Of a stretch of DNA of 64,000 nt, positions 1-8,789 are shown piece by piece. The notes under the pieces are model-generated. The model did not search any database, was not told the origin of the DNA, and saw only the letters and a list, made by a program, of their open reading frames with translations. The stretch is from the NCBI RefSeq assembly GCF_002920535.1, contig NZ_PQSS01000027.1, positions 23,756 through 87,755 on the forward strand. The letters run 5' to 3'. The DNA comes from Streptomyces sp. Ru71 (GTDB taxonomy: Bacteria; Actinomycetota; Actinomycetes; Streptomycetales; Streptomycetaceae). Positions within the stretch are counted from its first letter, which is position 1. Each line of letters begins with the position of its first letter. A program made the position numbers and the translations under genes.

Positions 1-855
1 GCCGTGCACTGGCTCGGCGAGCACGAGGGCGCCACCGTCGAGTACCTCCCGGTGGACGCCCACGGCCGGGTCCACCCCGACGCGCTGCGCGAGGCCATCG
101 AGCGGGACCCGGGCGACGTCGCCCTCGCCACTGTCATGTGGGCGAACAACGAGATCGGTACGATCCAGCCGGTCCGTGAACTCGCCGACGTGACCGCCGA
201 GTTCGGCGTCCCGCTGCACTCCGACGCGGTGCAGGCCTTCGGTCAGGTCCCGGTCGACTTCGCCGCCTCCGGACTCGCCGCGATGACCGTCTCCGGCCAC
301 AAGATCGGCGGTCCCTACGGCATCGGCGCCCTGATCCTCGGCCGCGAGTACAGCCCCGTGCCCGTCCTGCACGGCGGCGGCCAGGAGCGCCACGTCCGCT
401 CCGGCACCCTGGACGTCCCGGCGATCGCCGCGTTCGCGGTCGCCGGCCGCCTCGCCGCCGAGCAGCGCGAGTGGTTCGCCCGGGAGATCGGTGCCCTGCG
501 CGACCAGCTGGTCGACGCCGTCCGCGCGGCGGTGCCGGACGCGATCCTCGGCGGCGACCCCGCGCCGGAGGGCCGGCTGCCGGCCAACGCCCACTTCACC
601 TTCCCCGGCTGCGAGGGCGACTCCCTGCTGCTCCTGCTGGACGCCCAGGGCATCGAGTGCTCCACCGGCTCCGCCTGCACCGCGGGGGTGGCCCAGCCCA
701 GCCATGTCCTGCTCGCCACCGGCGTCGACCCCGACCTGGCCCGCGGCACCCTGCGCTTCTCCCTCGGCCACACCTCCACCGAGGCCGACGTCGAGGCGCT
801 GGCGAAGGTCATCGGGCCGGCGGTGGAACGGGCCCGCGCGGCGGGGCTCGTCTGA
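1..855 (+). CDS. Cysteine desulfurase (NifS/IscS type), 5' end outside window
   Basis: PLP enzyme that removes sulfur from L-cysteine to give alanine and an enzyme-bound persulfide for tRNA thiolation, Fe-S clusters and thiamine. The frame is open from base 1, so about the first 100 residues of a family of roughly 390 lie outside. The motif HSDAVQAFG holds the cofactor-binding Asp and Gln. SGHK has the Schiff-base lysine at bases 301-303, and GSACTAG in the C-terminal part carries the persulfide cysteine on an IscS-like loop. mnmA, which consumes this sulfur, lies downstream on the same strand, with one gene on the opposite strand between them. A TPP riboswitch on the other strand begins past the stop codon and points into this gene. 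The family call is firm; choosing between iscS and a dedicated mnmA partner is not possible here. Confidence 0.93.
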   Translation, partial: AVHWLGEHEGATVEYLPVDAHGRVHPDALREAIERDPGDVALATVMWANNEIGTIQPVRELADVTAEFGVPLHSDAVQAFGQVPVDFAASGLAAMTVSGHKIGGPYGIGALILGREYSPVPVLHGGGQERHVRSGTLDVPAIAAFAVAGRLAAEQREWFAREIGALRDQLVDAVRAAVPDAILGGDPAPEGRLPANAHFTFPGCEGDSLLLLLDAQGIECSTGSACTAGVAQPSHVLLATGVDPDLARGTLRFSLGHTSTEADVEALAKVIGPAVERARAAGLV

Positions 856-891
856 CCGACGGCGCCGCCCGCCCCGGGCGCGCGAAAAGGA

Positions 892-1064
892 CCTACGAGA
901 CGGGTTCCCTTCGCCGGCATGGTCCGGATCAGGTATTGGGGGTCGCCGTCGGGTCGCTCGCCCTTCGGCCTCTCAGCCCGACCGTCGACGTCGGCCTCAG
1001 CGGAAGCCGAAGCTTCTCGCTCAAGTCGGCTACTCCGGTTGGACTCCCTCACTCGCCCCGTAGG
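892..1064 (-). ncRNA. TPP riboswitch aptamer (thi-box), no gene downstream on its strand
   Basis: Read on the minus strand, bases 934-906 give the thi-box (ACCTGATCCGG, ATGCCGG, CGAAGGGA), and bases 976-971 give CTGAGA. The upstream GGGAGTCC matches the form seen in actinobacterial TPP aptamers. The ends CCTACG (1064-1059) and CGTAGG (897-892) close the outer stem. A -10-like TATCCT at 1079-1074 would start transcription just before the aptamer. Downstream on the minus strand lies only the antisense of the cysteine desulfurase gene for the rest of the window. No clear terminator or ribosome-binding sequestration could be assigned. Confidence 0.8.
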
Positions 1065-1141
1065 CCACTTACCAGGATAGAACGGCTGCAGGGCAAAGGA
1101 AGAGGGGCAAACCGGATTTTTTACCACCGGGTTCGCGCGCC

Positions 1142-1801
1142 TCACGCGGGTGCCGTGCGCGCCCGTCGCACCAGCCCCAGATAGCGGTCCCAGTCCCAGT
1201 GCGGACCCGGGTCGGTGTGGTCCGTGCCCGGCACCTCGACATGGCCGATGATGTGCTCCCGGTCCACGGGTATGCCGTAGCGCCGGCATATCCCCGCCGT
1301 CAGCCGCGCCGAGGCGGCGTACATGGCGTCGGTGAAGTCGCGCGGCCGGTCCACGAACCCCTCGTGCTCGATGCCTATGCTGCGCTCGTTGTACTCCCGG
1401 TTGCCCGCGTGGAAGGCCACGTCCAGCTCGCGGATCATCTGCGTCACGCGTCCGTCCTTGCGGACGATGTAGTGCGCCGCCGCCTTGTGGCCCGGGTCCT
1501 GGAACACCTTCACGGCGCTGCCGTAGCCGCCCTGCGTGACATGGACGACCACCCGGTCGATCGGGTAGTCGTCCGGCCGGTCGGCGCGGCGGTAGTTCGC
1601 CGGGGAGGCCGCCACCCACAGCGCGCCCCGGAAGTCGACCGCGCCCGCCACCCGCGGCTTCTCCACCCCCGGCAGCCGCCACCACAGATGCCCCAGCTCG
1701 TCACGGGCCAGCACCGCCGTGCCCACGGCGGCCGCCGCACCGCCGATGAGCAGGGCACGCCGCCCGATCCGCCGGTCCGCGTCGCTCTTCGCATCCCCCA
1801 T
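1142..1801 (-). CDS. N-acetylmuramoyl-L-alanine amidase (Amidase_2 type), Tat-exported
   Basis: A 219-residue exported enzyme predicted to cut the amide bond between muramic acid and the stem peptide in peptidoglycan. It starts with a twin-arginine type leader (RRIGRRALLIGG followed by an Ala-rich stretch, residues about 10-33). The amidase_2 core follows: VVHVTQGG supplies the first zinc His, SIGIEHEG the conserved Glu region, and HIIGHVEVPGTDHTDPGPHWDW the distal zinc His and end motif. The ATG at 1801 is chosen because it puts the Tat leader at the N-terminus; the open frame continues upstream only as an antisense shadow of mnmA. The gene lies between cysteine desulfurase and mnmA on the opposite strand and diverges from mnmA. 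Confidence 0.9.
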   Translation of the reverse strand: MGDAKSDADRRIGRRALLIGGAAAAVGTAVLARDELGHLWWRLPGVEKPRVAGAVDFRGALWVAASPANYRRADRPDDYPIDRVVVHVTQGGYGSAVKVFQDPGHKAAAHYIVRKDGRVTQMIRELDVAFHAGNREYNERSIGIEHEGFVDRPRDFTDAMYAASARLTAGICRRYGIPVDREHIIGHVEVPGTDHTDPGPHWDWDRYLGLVRRARTAPA

Positions 1802-1861
1802 GTGATCGTGAACGCATATCCGGCCGTCCCGGTTCCCGCGCACCCGTACTCTGGAAGGGCT

Positions 1862-2992
1862 ATGACTGACACCCCGCAGCGCTCCCGCCCCCTCCGCGTC
1901 CTCGCCGCCATGTCGGGCGGCGTCGACTCCGCCGTCGCCGCGGCCCGCGCCGCCGAGGCGGGCCACGACGTCACCGGCGTCCACCTCGCGCTCTCCGCGA
2001 ACCCCCAGTCCTTCCGCACGGGCGCGCGGGGCTGCTGCACCATCGAGGACTCCCGCGACGCCCGCCGAGCCGCGGACGTCATCGGCATCCCCTTCTACGT
2101 GTGGGACCTCGCCGACCGCTTCCGCGAGGACGTCGTGGAGGACTTCGTCGCCGAGTACGAGGCCGGCCGCACCCCGAACCCGTGCCTGCGCTGCAACGAG
2201 AAGATCAAGTTCGCCGCGCTGCTCGACAAGGCGCTCGCCCTCGGCTTCGACGCGGTGTGCACCGGCCACTACGCCAAGGTGATCGTCCGCGAGGACGGCA
2301 CCCGCGAGCTGCACCGCGCCTCCGACATGGCCAAGGACCAGTCGTACGTGCTCGGCGTGCTGGACGACAGGCAGCTGGCGCACGCGATGTTCCCGCTCGG
2401 CGACACGGTCACCACCAAGGAGGAGATCCGCGCGGAGGCCGAGCGCCGCGGTCTCGCCGTCGCCAAGAAGCCCGACTCGCACGACATCTGCTTCATCGCC
2501 GACGGTGACACCCAGGGCTTCCTCGCCAAGCGCCTCGGCAAGGCCGAGGGCGACATCGTCGACGAGTCCGGCAACAGGCTCGGCACCCACGAGGGCGCGT
2601 ACGGCTTCACCATCGGCCAGCGCAAGGGCCTGCGCATCGGCACCCCGGCCCCCGACGGCAAGCCGCGCTACGTCCTCGACATCTCCCCGGTGACCAACAC
2701 CGTCACGGTCGGCCCGGCCGCCGCCCTGGACGTCACCGCGCTCACCGCGATCAAGCCGCGCTGGTGCGGCATCGCCCCGGCCGGCCCCGGCACCTACACC
2801 GCCCAGCTGCGCGCCCACGGCGGTGAGACCGAGGTGAGCGCCGAGCTGGTCGACGGCGAGCTGCGGGTCACCTTCACCGAGCCGGTCCGCGGCGTCGCCC
2901 CCGGCCAGGCGATCGTCCTGTACGACGGCACGCGCGTGGTGGGCTCGGCGACGATCGCCGCGACCACGCGCGCGACGGCGGGCGTGGCCTGA
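1862..2992 (+). CDS. mnmA: tRNA-specific 2-thiouridylase MnmA
   Basis: Adds sulfur at C2 of U34 in tRNAs for Lys, Glu and Gln, using ATP and persulfide sulfur relayed from a cysteine desulfurase. The 376-residue length is normal. The PP-loop AAMSGGVDSAVAA is at residues 14-26; NPCLRCNEKIKF carries the first catalytic cysteine, KDQSYVL is the conserved core motif, and DSHDICFI holds the second catalytic cysteine. IGQRKGL marks the central domain. ATG 1862 is preceded by GGAAGGG. The cysteine desulfurase on the same strand upstream is the likely sulfur donor. Confidence 0.97.
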   Translation: MTDTPQRSRPLRVLAAMSGGVDSAVAAARAAEAGHDVTGVHLALSANPQSFRTGARGCCTIEDSRDARRAADVIGIPFYVWDLADRFREDVVEDFVAEYEAGRTPNPCLRCNEKIKFAALLDKALALGFDAVCTGHYAKVIVREDGTRELHRASDMAKDQSYVLGVLDDRQLAHAMFPLGDTVTTKEEIRAEAERRGLAVAKKPDSHDICFIADGDTQGFLAKRLGKAEGDIVDESGNRLGTHEGAYGFTIGQRKGLRIGTPAPDGKPRYVLDISPVTNTVTVGPAAALDVTALTAIKPRWCGIAPAGPGTYTAQLRAHGGETEVSAELVDGELRVTFTEPVRGVAPGQAIVLYDGTRVVGSATIAATTRATAGVA

Positions 2993-3008
2993 CGCGGCCG
3001 CCCGTCGC

Positions 3009-3821
3009 CTACCCGCAGAAGTACTCCGTGAGCACCGGGCCCAGGACGTCCGGCTCGACCATGTGGGTCTGGCCCTCCAGGACCCGGAAGTCGCCGCGGG
3101 GTGCCGCCTCGGCGAGCGCCCGGTTCCCCTCGCGCATCCACGCCGGGCTCGCCCCGCCCGCGACCACGAGGAAGGGCACGGAGATCGCGGCGAGCCGCTC
3201 GCGGGGCAGCAGGCCGTCGCCCATCACCGCCGCGTCGTACGCCAGGCTGGGCGCGATCGCCTCCATGCCGGCCCACATCGGGGACTGCCGTGCGCCCCGG
3301 ATGACCTCCTCGCCGAGGCCGGTCAGGCGCAGGAACAGCTCCACCGCGTCCCCGCGCCGGTCCTCGGCGAGCGCCGCCGTCAGGTTGCGCGCGTAGGCGG
3401 CCTGCTGCTCGGCACCGCCCGGGAGGAAGTCCGCGAACGGCACCTCGTACACACCCGCCCGGCGGACCGGCAGCCCGCTCGCCACCGCCTCGACGACCAG
3501 CGCACCGCCCGAGGAGACGCCGAACAGGGCCGCCTCCCCGCCCACCGCGTCGATCAGCGCGGCCAGGTCCTCGACCTCACGCTCCACCGCGTACGGCTCC
3601 GTGTCGCCGCTCTCGCCGCGCCCCCGCCGGTCGTAGACCACGGCCGTGCAGCGCTCGGCGAGCCGCCCGGCCAGCGGGGCCAGCGTGCCCCCGGTGGACA
3701 TCGCGCCGCTGACCAGGATCACGGCGGGGCCGTGTCCGTGGCGGGTGCAGGCGATGCGGGTGCCGTCCCGCGAAACCGCCGTCAGCCTGTCGTGACCGTC
3801 CTGCTTCTCCTGCTTCTCCAT
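3009..3821 (-). CDS. Alpha/beta-fold hydrolase
   Basis: A 270-residue alpha/beta hydrolase of unknown substrate. The nucleophile elbow is GVSSGG (about residue 100), with the oxyanion region AVILVSGAMSTGG near the N-terminus. YDRRGRGESG is the typical strand-4 turn, and GQTHMVEP near the C-terminus supplies the catalytic His. There is no signal peptide, so it is cytoplasmic. It converges on mnmA with a 16-base gap and is followed upstream on the same strand by a DUF427 gene. The substrate cannot be inferred from the sequence. Confidence 0.88.
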   Translation of the reverse strand: MEKQEKQDGHDRLTAVSRDGTRIACTRHGHGPAVILVSGAMSTGGTLAPLAGRLAERCTAVVYDRRGRGESGDTEPYAVEREVEDLAALIDAVGGEAALFGVSSGGALVVEAVASGLPVRRAGVYEVPFADFLPGGAEQQAAYARNLTAALAEDRRGDAVELFLRLTGLGEEVIRGARQSPMWAGMEAIAPSLAYDAAVMGDGLLPRERLAAISVPFLVVAGGASPAWMREGNRALAEAAPRGDFRVLEGQTHMVEPDVLGPVLTEYFCG

Positions 3822-3858
3822 GGCACTGCAGACTGCCGCAGAACGGCCGGCTGATCGC

Positions 3859-4182
3859 TCACGACACTTCGACGTCGTAGAAGCACAGACGGCCCTTGAT
3901 CTCGGCGACCTCCGGCTTGGGGTCCGGGTAGGACCACACCAGGTCGGGTGCGCCGGGCAGCGACCAGTAGGACGCCGTGCCCTTGAACGGGCAGTAGGTG
4001 TGCGTGTCGGAGGGGGCGAGGAGGTCGAGCCGGACGTCCTCGGCGGGCAGGTAGTACCGCGGCGGACAGCCGGTCTCGCGCAGGACGAGCGTGCGGTCGC
4101 TCTCGGCGATGACGTGGCCGTCGTGGACCACGCGCACGTGCCGGTCGCTCCGCTCGACGGTGATGGTGTGTCCCTGGGTCAT
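3859..4182 (-). CDS. DUF427 domain protein
   Basis: A small cytoplasmic protein of 107 residues that is a single DUF427 domain. Typical family features are VHDGHVIAESDRTLVLRETGCPPRYYLPAEDV, split here as the VIAES turn and PRYYLP motif, followed by THTYCPFKGTASYWS and the WSYPDP segment near the end. The fold is a small beta barrel whose biochemical role is unknown. It is divergent from the LOG-family gene at 4233 and is the upstream same-strand neighbour of the alpha/beta hydrolase, separated by 37 bases. Confidence 0.85.
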   Translation of the reverse strand: MTQGHTITVERSDRHVRVVHDGHVIAESDRTLVLRETGCPPRYYLPAEDVRLDLLAPSDTHTYCPFKGTASYWSLPGAPDLVWSYPDPKPEVAEIKGRLCFYDVEVS

Positions 4183-4232
4183 GTCCCGGCAGCGCTTTCC
4201 GCGCGCGTGTTCTTCCCGCGTACGGTGACTCC

Positions 4233-4772
4233 ATGCGTATCTGTGTCTTCCTCTCCGCCGCCGACCTCGACGACCGCTACACCACCCCCGCGCGGGAGTT
4301 CGCCGAACTGCTGGGCAAGGGCGGCCACACGCTGGTGTGGGGCGGCTCGGACGTCGGTCTGATGAAGGTGGTCGCCGACGGTGTGCAGGAGGCCGGAGGC
4401 CGGCTGTGCGGGGTCTCGGTGGACTTCCTGGCGCACAAGACCCGCCCGGGCGCCGACGAGATGGTGATCGCCAAGGACCTCGCCGAGCGCAAGAAGCTGC
4501 TGCTGGAGAAGGCCGACGCGGTGGTGATCATGGTGGGCGGCACCGGCACGCTCGACGAGGCCACCGAGATCCTGGAGCTGAAGAAGCACGGCCACACCGA
4601 CAAGCCCGTGGTGCTGCTGAACACCGCGGGCTTCTACGACGGGCTCAAGGTGCAGTTCCGGCGCATGGAGGACGAGGGCTTCCTGCCCCGGCCGCTCACC
4701 GACCTGGTGTTCTTCGCCGAGGAGCCGGTGGGCGCGCTGGCCTACCTGGAGGAGAGCCAGGGCATCGTGTGA
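4233..4772 (+). CDS. LOG family protein (TIGR00730, cytokinin riboside phosphoribohydrolase-like)
   Basis: A 179-residue Rossmann-like protein of the lonely-guy family; members hydrolyse nucleoside 5'-monophosphates to base plus ribose phosphate. The diagnostic segments are LVWGGSDVGLMKVVADG near residue 35, ERKKLLLEKADAVV, and GGTGTLDE, which corresponds to the catalytic PGGxGTxxE motif with Pro replaced by Val. A TACGGT box lies exactly six bases before ATG 4233 and no Shine-Dalgarno sequence is visible, so the mRNA is probably leaderless. The in vivo substrate is unknown. Confidence 0.88.
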   Translation: MRICVFLSAADLDDRYTTPAREFAELLGKGGHTLVWGGSDVGLMKVVADGVQEAGGRLCGVSVDFLAHKTRPGADEMVIAKDLAERKKLLLEKADAVVIMVGGTGTLDEATEILELKKHGHTDKPVVLLNTAGFYDGLKVQFRRMEDEGFLPRPLTDLVFFAEEPVGALAYLEESQGIV

Positions 4773-4799
4773 GCCGGCGGTGATGCGAGCATGGCGGGC

Positions 4800-5489
4800 A
4801 TGGCTACACATGTGATCACCGGAGCCGGCTCCGGCATCGGCGCGGCCGTGGCCCGCCGCCTGCACGCGCGCGGGGACGACCTCGTGCTGCACGCGCGCGA
4901 CGCGGGCCGTGCGAAGGAGCTGGCCGCCGAGTTCCCCGGCGCGAAGACCCTGGTCGGCGATCTCGCGGACCCCGAGAAGCTGTCCTGGGCGCTGTCCCAC
5001 CAGTCCCTGCCGGACCGCGTGGACTCGCTGCTGCACATCGCGGGCGTCGTCGACCTCGGCCGGGTCGGCGACCTGACCCCCAAGTCCTGGCGCCACCAGC
5101 TGGCCGTCAACCTGATCGCCCCCGCCGAGCTGACCCGCCTGCTGCTGCCCCAGCTGCGCGTCGCCCGCGGCCACGTGGTCTTCGTCAACTCCGGCGCCGG
5201 CCTCAACGCGCACGCCGAGTGGTCCGCGTACGCGGCCTCCAAGCACGGGCTGAAGGCCCTCGCCGACTCCCTGCGCCAGGAGGAGCACGCGAGCGGCGTC
5301 CGCGTCACCTCCGTCTACCCCGGCCGCACGGCCAGCCCCATGCAGGCCAAGGTCCACCAGCAGGAGGGCAAGGAGTACGACCCGGGCAAGTGGATCGACC
5401 CCGAGTCGGTCGCCACGACGATCCTGATGGCGATCGACCTGCCGCGCGACGCGGAGGTCAACGACCTGACGGTGCGCCCCGGCCGCTGA
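4800..5489 (+). CDS. Short-chain dehydrogenase/reductase
   Basis: A 229-residue classical SDR using NAD(P). The cofactor motif GAGSGIG is at residues 7-13, HIAGV corresponds to the NAG motif, the conserved Ser is in VNSGAGL, and YAASK is the catalytic YxxxK. PGRTASPMQAKV is the typical loop after the active site. Start choice is uncertain: ATG 4800 puts the Rossmann motif close to the N-terminus, while ATG 4791 in the same frame would add three residues. Neither has a good ribosome-binding site. It follows the LOG gene by 27 bases. The substrate is unknown. Confidence 0.9.
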   Translation: MATHVITGAGSGIGAAVARRLHARGDDLVLHARDAGRAKELAAEFPGAKTLVGDLADPEKLSWALSHQSLPDRVDSLLHIAGVVDLGRVGDLTPKSWRHQLAVNLIAPAELTRLLLPQLRVARGHVVFVNSGAGLNAHAEWSAYAASKHGLKALADSLRQEEHASGVRVTSVYPGRTASPMQAKVHQQEGKEYDPGKWIDPESVATTILMAIDLPRDAEVNDLTVRPGR

Positions 5490-5571
5490 CACCCCGCGGG
5501 GACGGCGCCGGGAGTCCCGGCCGCAGGCACTCGGGGAACGACCCCCGGTGACGCTTACGTAGGCTTCAGGC

Positions 5572-6579
5572 GTGAGCGAAGACAGTCAGTTCAGGTTCGG
5601 TGCGGCCACCGGCGTCGGTTCGATGCCCGGTGGTGACGCCCGGGAGGCCGCCAAGACCGTCACCGGGTCCTTCGAGGACTTCCCGTTCCTGCCCGAGCTG
5701 CCCGCGCGCGGACCCGGCGCGGACATGATCGGGCGCACCGCCGGGATGCTCGTCGAGCTGTACGCGCGCGTGGAGCCCAGCGGCTGGCGCATCGGCGACC
5801 GGCCGGGCCGCGACAGCAAGCGGGCCCGGTCGTGGCTGGGGGAGGACCTCGACGCGATGGAGGAGTTCACCCAGGGCTACCAGGGCCCGCTGAAGGTGCA
5901 GGCGGTCGGGCCGTGGACGCTCGCCGCGAGCCTGGAGCTGAAGAACGGCGAGGCCGCTCTCGGCGACCCCGGCGCCTGCCGCGACCTCGCCGCCTCCCTC
6001 GCCGAGGGACTGCGGCTGCACCTCGCCGAGGTCCACCGCCGCGTCCCCGGCGCGCAGCTCGTGCTCCAGCTGGACGAGCCGTCCCTCACCGCCGTCCTGC
6101 GCGGCCAGGTCAGGACCGCCAGCGGCTACCGCACCCACCGGGCCGTCGACCGCCAGATCGTCGAGGCCACGCTGCGGGACGTCGTCGGCGTGCACGGCGA
6201 CGGACCGGTCGTGGTCCACTCCTGCGCCCCCGACGTGCCCTTCGCCCTGCTGCGCCGGGCGGGCGCGGCGGCCGTCTCCTTCGACTTCTCCCTGCTCACC
6301 GAGCGTGACGACGAGGCGATCGGTGAGGCGGTGGAGGGCGGCACCCGGCTGTTCGCCGGTGTCGTCCCGGGCACGGACGGCCCGTTGTCAGACCCTGCCG
6401 GTAGCGTCATGGGTGTCAGGACGCTGTGGCGCAGGCTGGGGCTGCATCCGGGGCTGCTCGCCCGGGCGGTCACGGTCACGCCGGCGTGCGGGCTCGCGGG
6501 CGCCTCTCCGGCGTACGCGCGTCAGGCGCTCGCCCACTGCGTCCGGGCGGCGAGATCCCTCGCGGACAACCCTGAGTAA
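5572..6579 (+). CDS. Cobalamin-independent methionine synthase C-terminal-like protein
   Basis: A 335-residue protein resembling only the C-terminal catalytic barrel of MetE (the full enzyme is about 750 residues). GVGSMPGGD is near the N-terminus, LVLQLDEPSL is the conserved Asp-Glu strand, HSCAPDVPF supplies a zinc-type His-x-Cys pair, and PACGLAG near the end supplies the second Cys. The metal site therefore looks intact, but the N-terminal half needed for folate-polyglutamate binding is missing, so another methyl donor is likely. TAGGCT sits exactly six bases before GTG 5572, suggesting a leaderless transcript. ligA starts 14 bases after it, so the two are probably co-transcribed. Confidence 0.85.
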   Translation: MSEDSQFRFGAATGVGSMPGGDAREAAKTVTGSFEDFPFLPELPARGPGADMIGRTAGMLVELYARVEPSGWRIGDRPGRDSKRARSWLGEDLDAMEEFTQGYQGPLKVQAVGPWTLAASLELKNGEAALGDPGACRDLAASLAEGLRLHLAEVHRRVPGAQLVLQLDEPSLTAVLRGQVRTASGYRTHRAVDRQIVEATLRDVVGVHGDGPVVVHSCAPDVPFALLRRAGAAAVSFDFSLLTERDDEAIGEAVEGGTRLFAGVVPGTDGPLSDPAGSVMGVRTLWRRLGLHPGLLARAVTVTPACGLAGASPAYARQALAHCVRAARSLADNPE

Positions 6580-6593
6580 CGGGAGGAAACACG

Positions 6594-8789
6594 GTGGCCG
6601 GCGACAAGCAGCAGGCGGAGACGGCAGTGCCCGCCGAGGCACGTGAGAAGCACGCGCAGCTCGCTGAGCAGATCGAGGAGCACCGCTTCCGGTACTACGT
6701 GAAGGACGCTCCCGTCATCAGCGACGCGGAGTTCGACCGGCTCCTGAAGACCCTTGAGGCGCTGGAGGAGCAGTACCCGGAGCTGCGCACGCCGGAGTCG
6801 CCGACCCAGAAGGTCGCGGGCTCGTACGCGACGGAGTTCACGTCCGTCGAGCACCGCTCCCGCATGCTCTCCCTGGACAACACCTTCAACGACGACGAGC
6901 TCGCCACCTGGGCCGACCGCATCGCGCGCGAACTGGGCGACCAGACGTACCACTTCCTGTGCGAGCTGAAGGTCGACGGCCTCGCCGTGAACCTCACCTA
7001 CGAGCACGGCCGGCTCACCCGCGCGGCCACCCGCGGCGACGGCCGCACCGGCGAGGACATCACCCCCAACGTCCGCACGATCGCGGAGATCCCGGACCGC
7101 CTCAAGGGCGACAAGGTCCCCGCCCTCGTGGAGATCCGCGGCGAGGTCTACTTCCCGGGGGAGAAGTTCGAGGAGCTCAACGCCCGTCTGGTCGAGGCGG
7201 GCGACAAGCCCTTCGCCAACCCGCGCAACGCCGCCGCCGGTTCGCTGCGCCAGAAGGACCCGCGCGTCACCGCCACCCGCCCGCTGCACATGGTCGTCCA
7301 CGGCATCGGCGCCCTGGAGGGCTACGAGGGCCTCACCCGCCTCTCCCAGGCCTATGACCTGCTGGGGACCTGGGGTCTGCCCACCTCCCGGCACAACAAG
7401 GTGGTCGACGGCCTCGACGGCGTGCGGGAGTTCATCGCCTACTACGGCGAGAACCGGCACTCCGTGGAGCACGAGATCGACGGCGTCGTCGTCAAGCTCG
7501 ACGAGATCCCGCTCCAGGGCCGGCTCGGCACCACCTCCCGCGCGCCGCGCTGGGCCATCGCCTACAAGTACGCGCCGGAGGAGGTCAACACCAAGCTGGT
7601 CAACATCCGCGTCGGCGTCGGCCGCACCGGCCGGGTCACCCCGTACGCGCAGGTGGAGCCGGTGACGGTGGCCGGCTCCGAGGTCGAGTTCGCCACCCTG
7701 CACAACCAGGACGTGGTCAAGGCCAAGGGCGTCCTCATCGGCGACACGGTCGTGCTGCGCAAGGCCGGTGACGTCATCCCGGAGATCCTCGGCCCCGTCG
7801 TCGACCTGCGCGACGGCACCGAGCGCGAGTTCGTGATGCCGAGCGAGTGCCCCGAGTGCGGCACGCCGCTGCGGCCCATGAAGGAGGGCGACGTCGACCT
7901 GCGCTGCCCCAACGCCCGCACCTGCCCGGCCCAGCTGCGCGAGCGCCTGTTCTACCTCGCGGGCCGCAAGGCCTTCGACATCGAGCACTTCGGGTACGTC
8001 GCCGCGGCCGCCCTCACCAAGCCGCTGGAGCCTGAGGAACCGCCGCTCGTCGACGAGGGCGACCTGTTCGACCTGACCGTCGAGCAGCTGCTGCCCATCA
8101 AGGCGTATGTCCTCGACCAGGACAGCGGTCTGCCCAAGCGCGACCCGAAGACCGGCGAGGAGAAGATCGTCACCGTCTTCGCCAACCAGCAGGGCGAGCC
8201 GAAGAAGAACGCCCTGGCCATGCTGGAGAACATCCAGGCCGCCAAGCAGCGCCCGCTCGCCCGGGTGCTCACCGGGCTGTCGATCCGGCACGTCGGACCG
8301 GTCGCCGCCGAGGCCCTGGCGCGCGAGTTCCGCTCCATCGACCGCATCGAACAGGCCAGTGAGGAGGAGCTGGCGGGCACCGAGGGCGTCGGCGCCATCA
8401 TCGCCGCCTCCCTCAAGGAGTGGTTCGCCGAGGACTGGCACCAGGAGATCCTGCGCAAGTGGAAGGCCGCCGGCGTCCGCATGGAGGAGGAGAGCACCGG
8501 GGAGGACGAGGGACCGCGCCCGCTGGAAGGGCTTACCGTCGTCGTCACCGGCACCCTGGAGCACTTCACCCGGGACGGGGCCAAGGAAGCGCTGCAGAGC
8601 CGCGGCGCCAAGGTGACCGGATCGGTGTCGAAGAAGACCTCGTTCGTCGTCGTGGGTGACAACCCGGGATCGAAATACGACAAGGCGATGCAGCTCAAGG
8701 TGCCGGTACTGAACGAGGACGGCTTCAACGTCCTGCTCGGCCAGGGACCGGACGCCGCGGCGGACGTCGCGCTTTCGGCCGAGGAGTAG
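6594..8789 (+). CDS. ligA: NAD-dependent DNA ligase LigA
   Basis: Seals nicks in DNA during replication and repair with NAD as AMP donor. The protein is 731 residues, slightly longer than usual because of a linker between the zinc finger and the HhH domain. Domain order is Ia (HRFRYYVKDAP), adenylation domain with active-site Lys126 in ELKVDG, OB fold (GVGRTGRVTPYAQ), a four-cysteine zinc finger (CPECGTPL to CPNARTCPAQ), helix-hairpin-helix repeats (GLSIRHVG, GTEGVG) and a C-terminal BRCT domain from about residue 640. GTG 6594 follows GGGAGGAAAC. It is probably cotranscribed with the MetE-like gene. Confidence 0.97.
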   Translation: MAGDKQQAETAVPAEAREKHAQLAEQIEEHRFRYYVKDAPVISDAEFDRLLKTLEALEEQYPELRTPESPTQKVAGSYATEFTSVEHRSRMLSLDNTFNDDELATWADRIARELGDQTYHFLCELKVDGLAVNLTYEHGRLTRAATRGDGRTGEDITPNVRTIAEIPDRLKGDKVPALVEIRGEVYFPGEKFEELNARLVEAGDKPFANPRNAAAGSLRQKDPRVTATRPLHMVVHGIGALEGYEGLTRLSQAYDLLGTWGLPTSRHNKVVDGLDGVREFIAYYGENRHSVEHEIDGVVVKLDEIPLQGRLGTTSRAPRWAIAYKYAPEEVNTKLVNIRVGVGRTGRVTPYAQVEPVTVAGSEVEFATLHNQDVVKAKGVLIGDTVVLRKAGDVIPEILGPVVDLRDGTEREFVMPSECPECGTPLRPMKEGDVDLRCPNARTCPAQLRERLFYLAGRKAFDIEHFGYVAAAALTKPLEPEEPPLVDEGDLFDLTVEQLLPIKAYVLDQDSGLPKRDPKTGEEKIVTVFANQQGEPKKNALAMLENIQAAKQRPLARVLTGLSIRHVGPVAAEALAREFRSIDRIEQASEEELAGTEGVGAIIAASLKEWFAEDWHQEILRKWKAAGVRMEEESTGEDEGPRPLEGLTVVVTGTLEHFTRDGAKEALQSRGAKVTGSVSKKTSFVVVGDNPGSKYDKAMQLKVPVLNEDGFNVLLGQGPDAAADVALSAEE

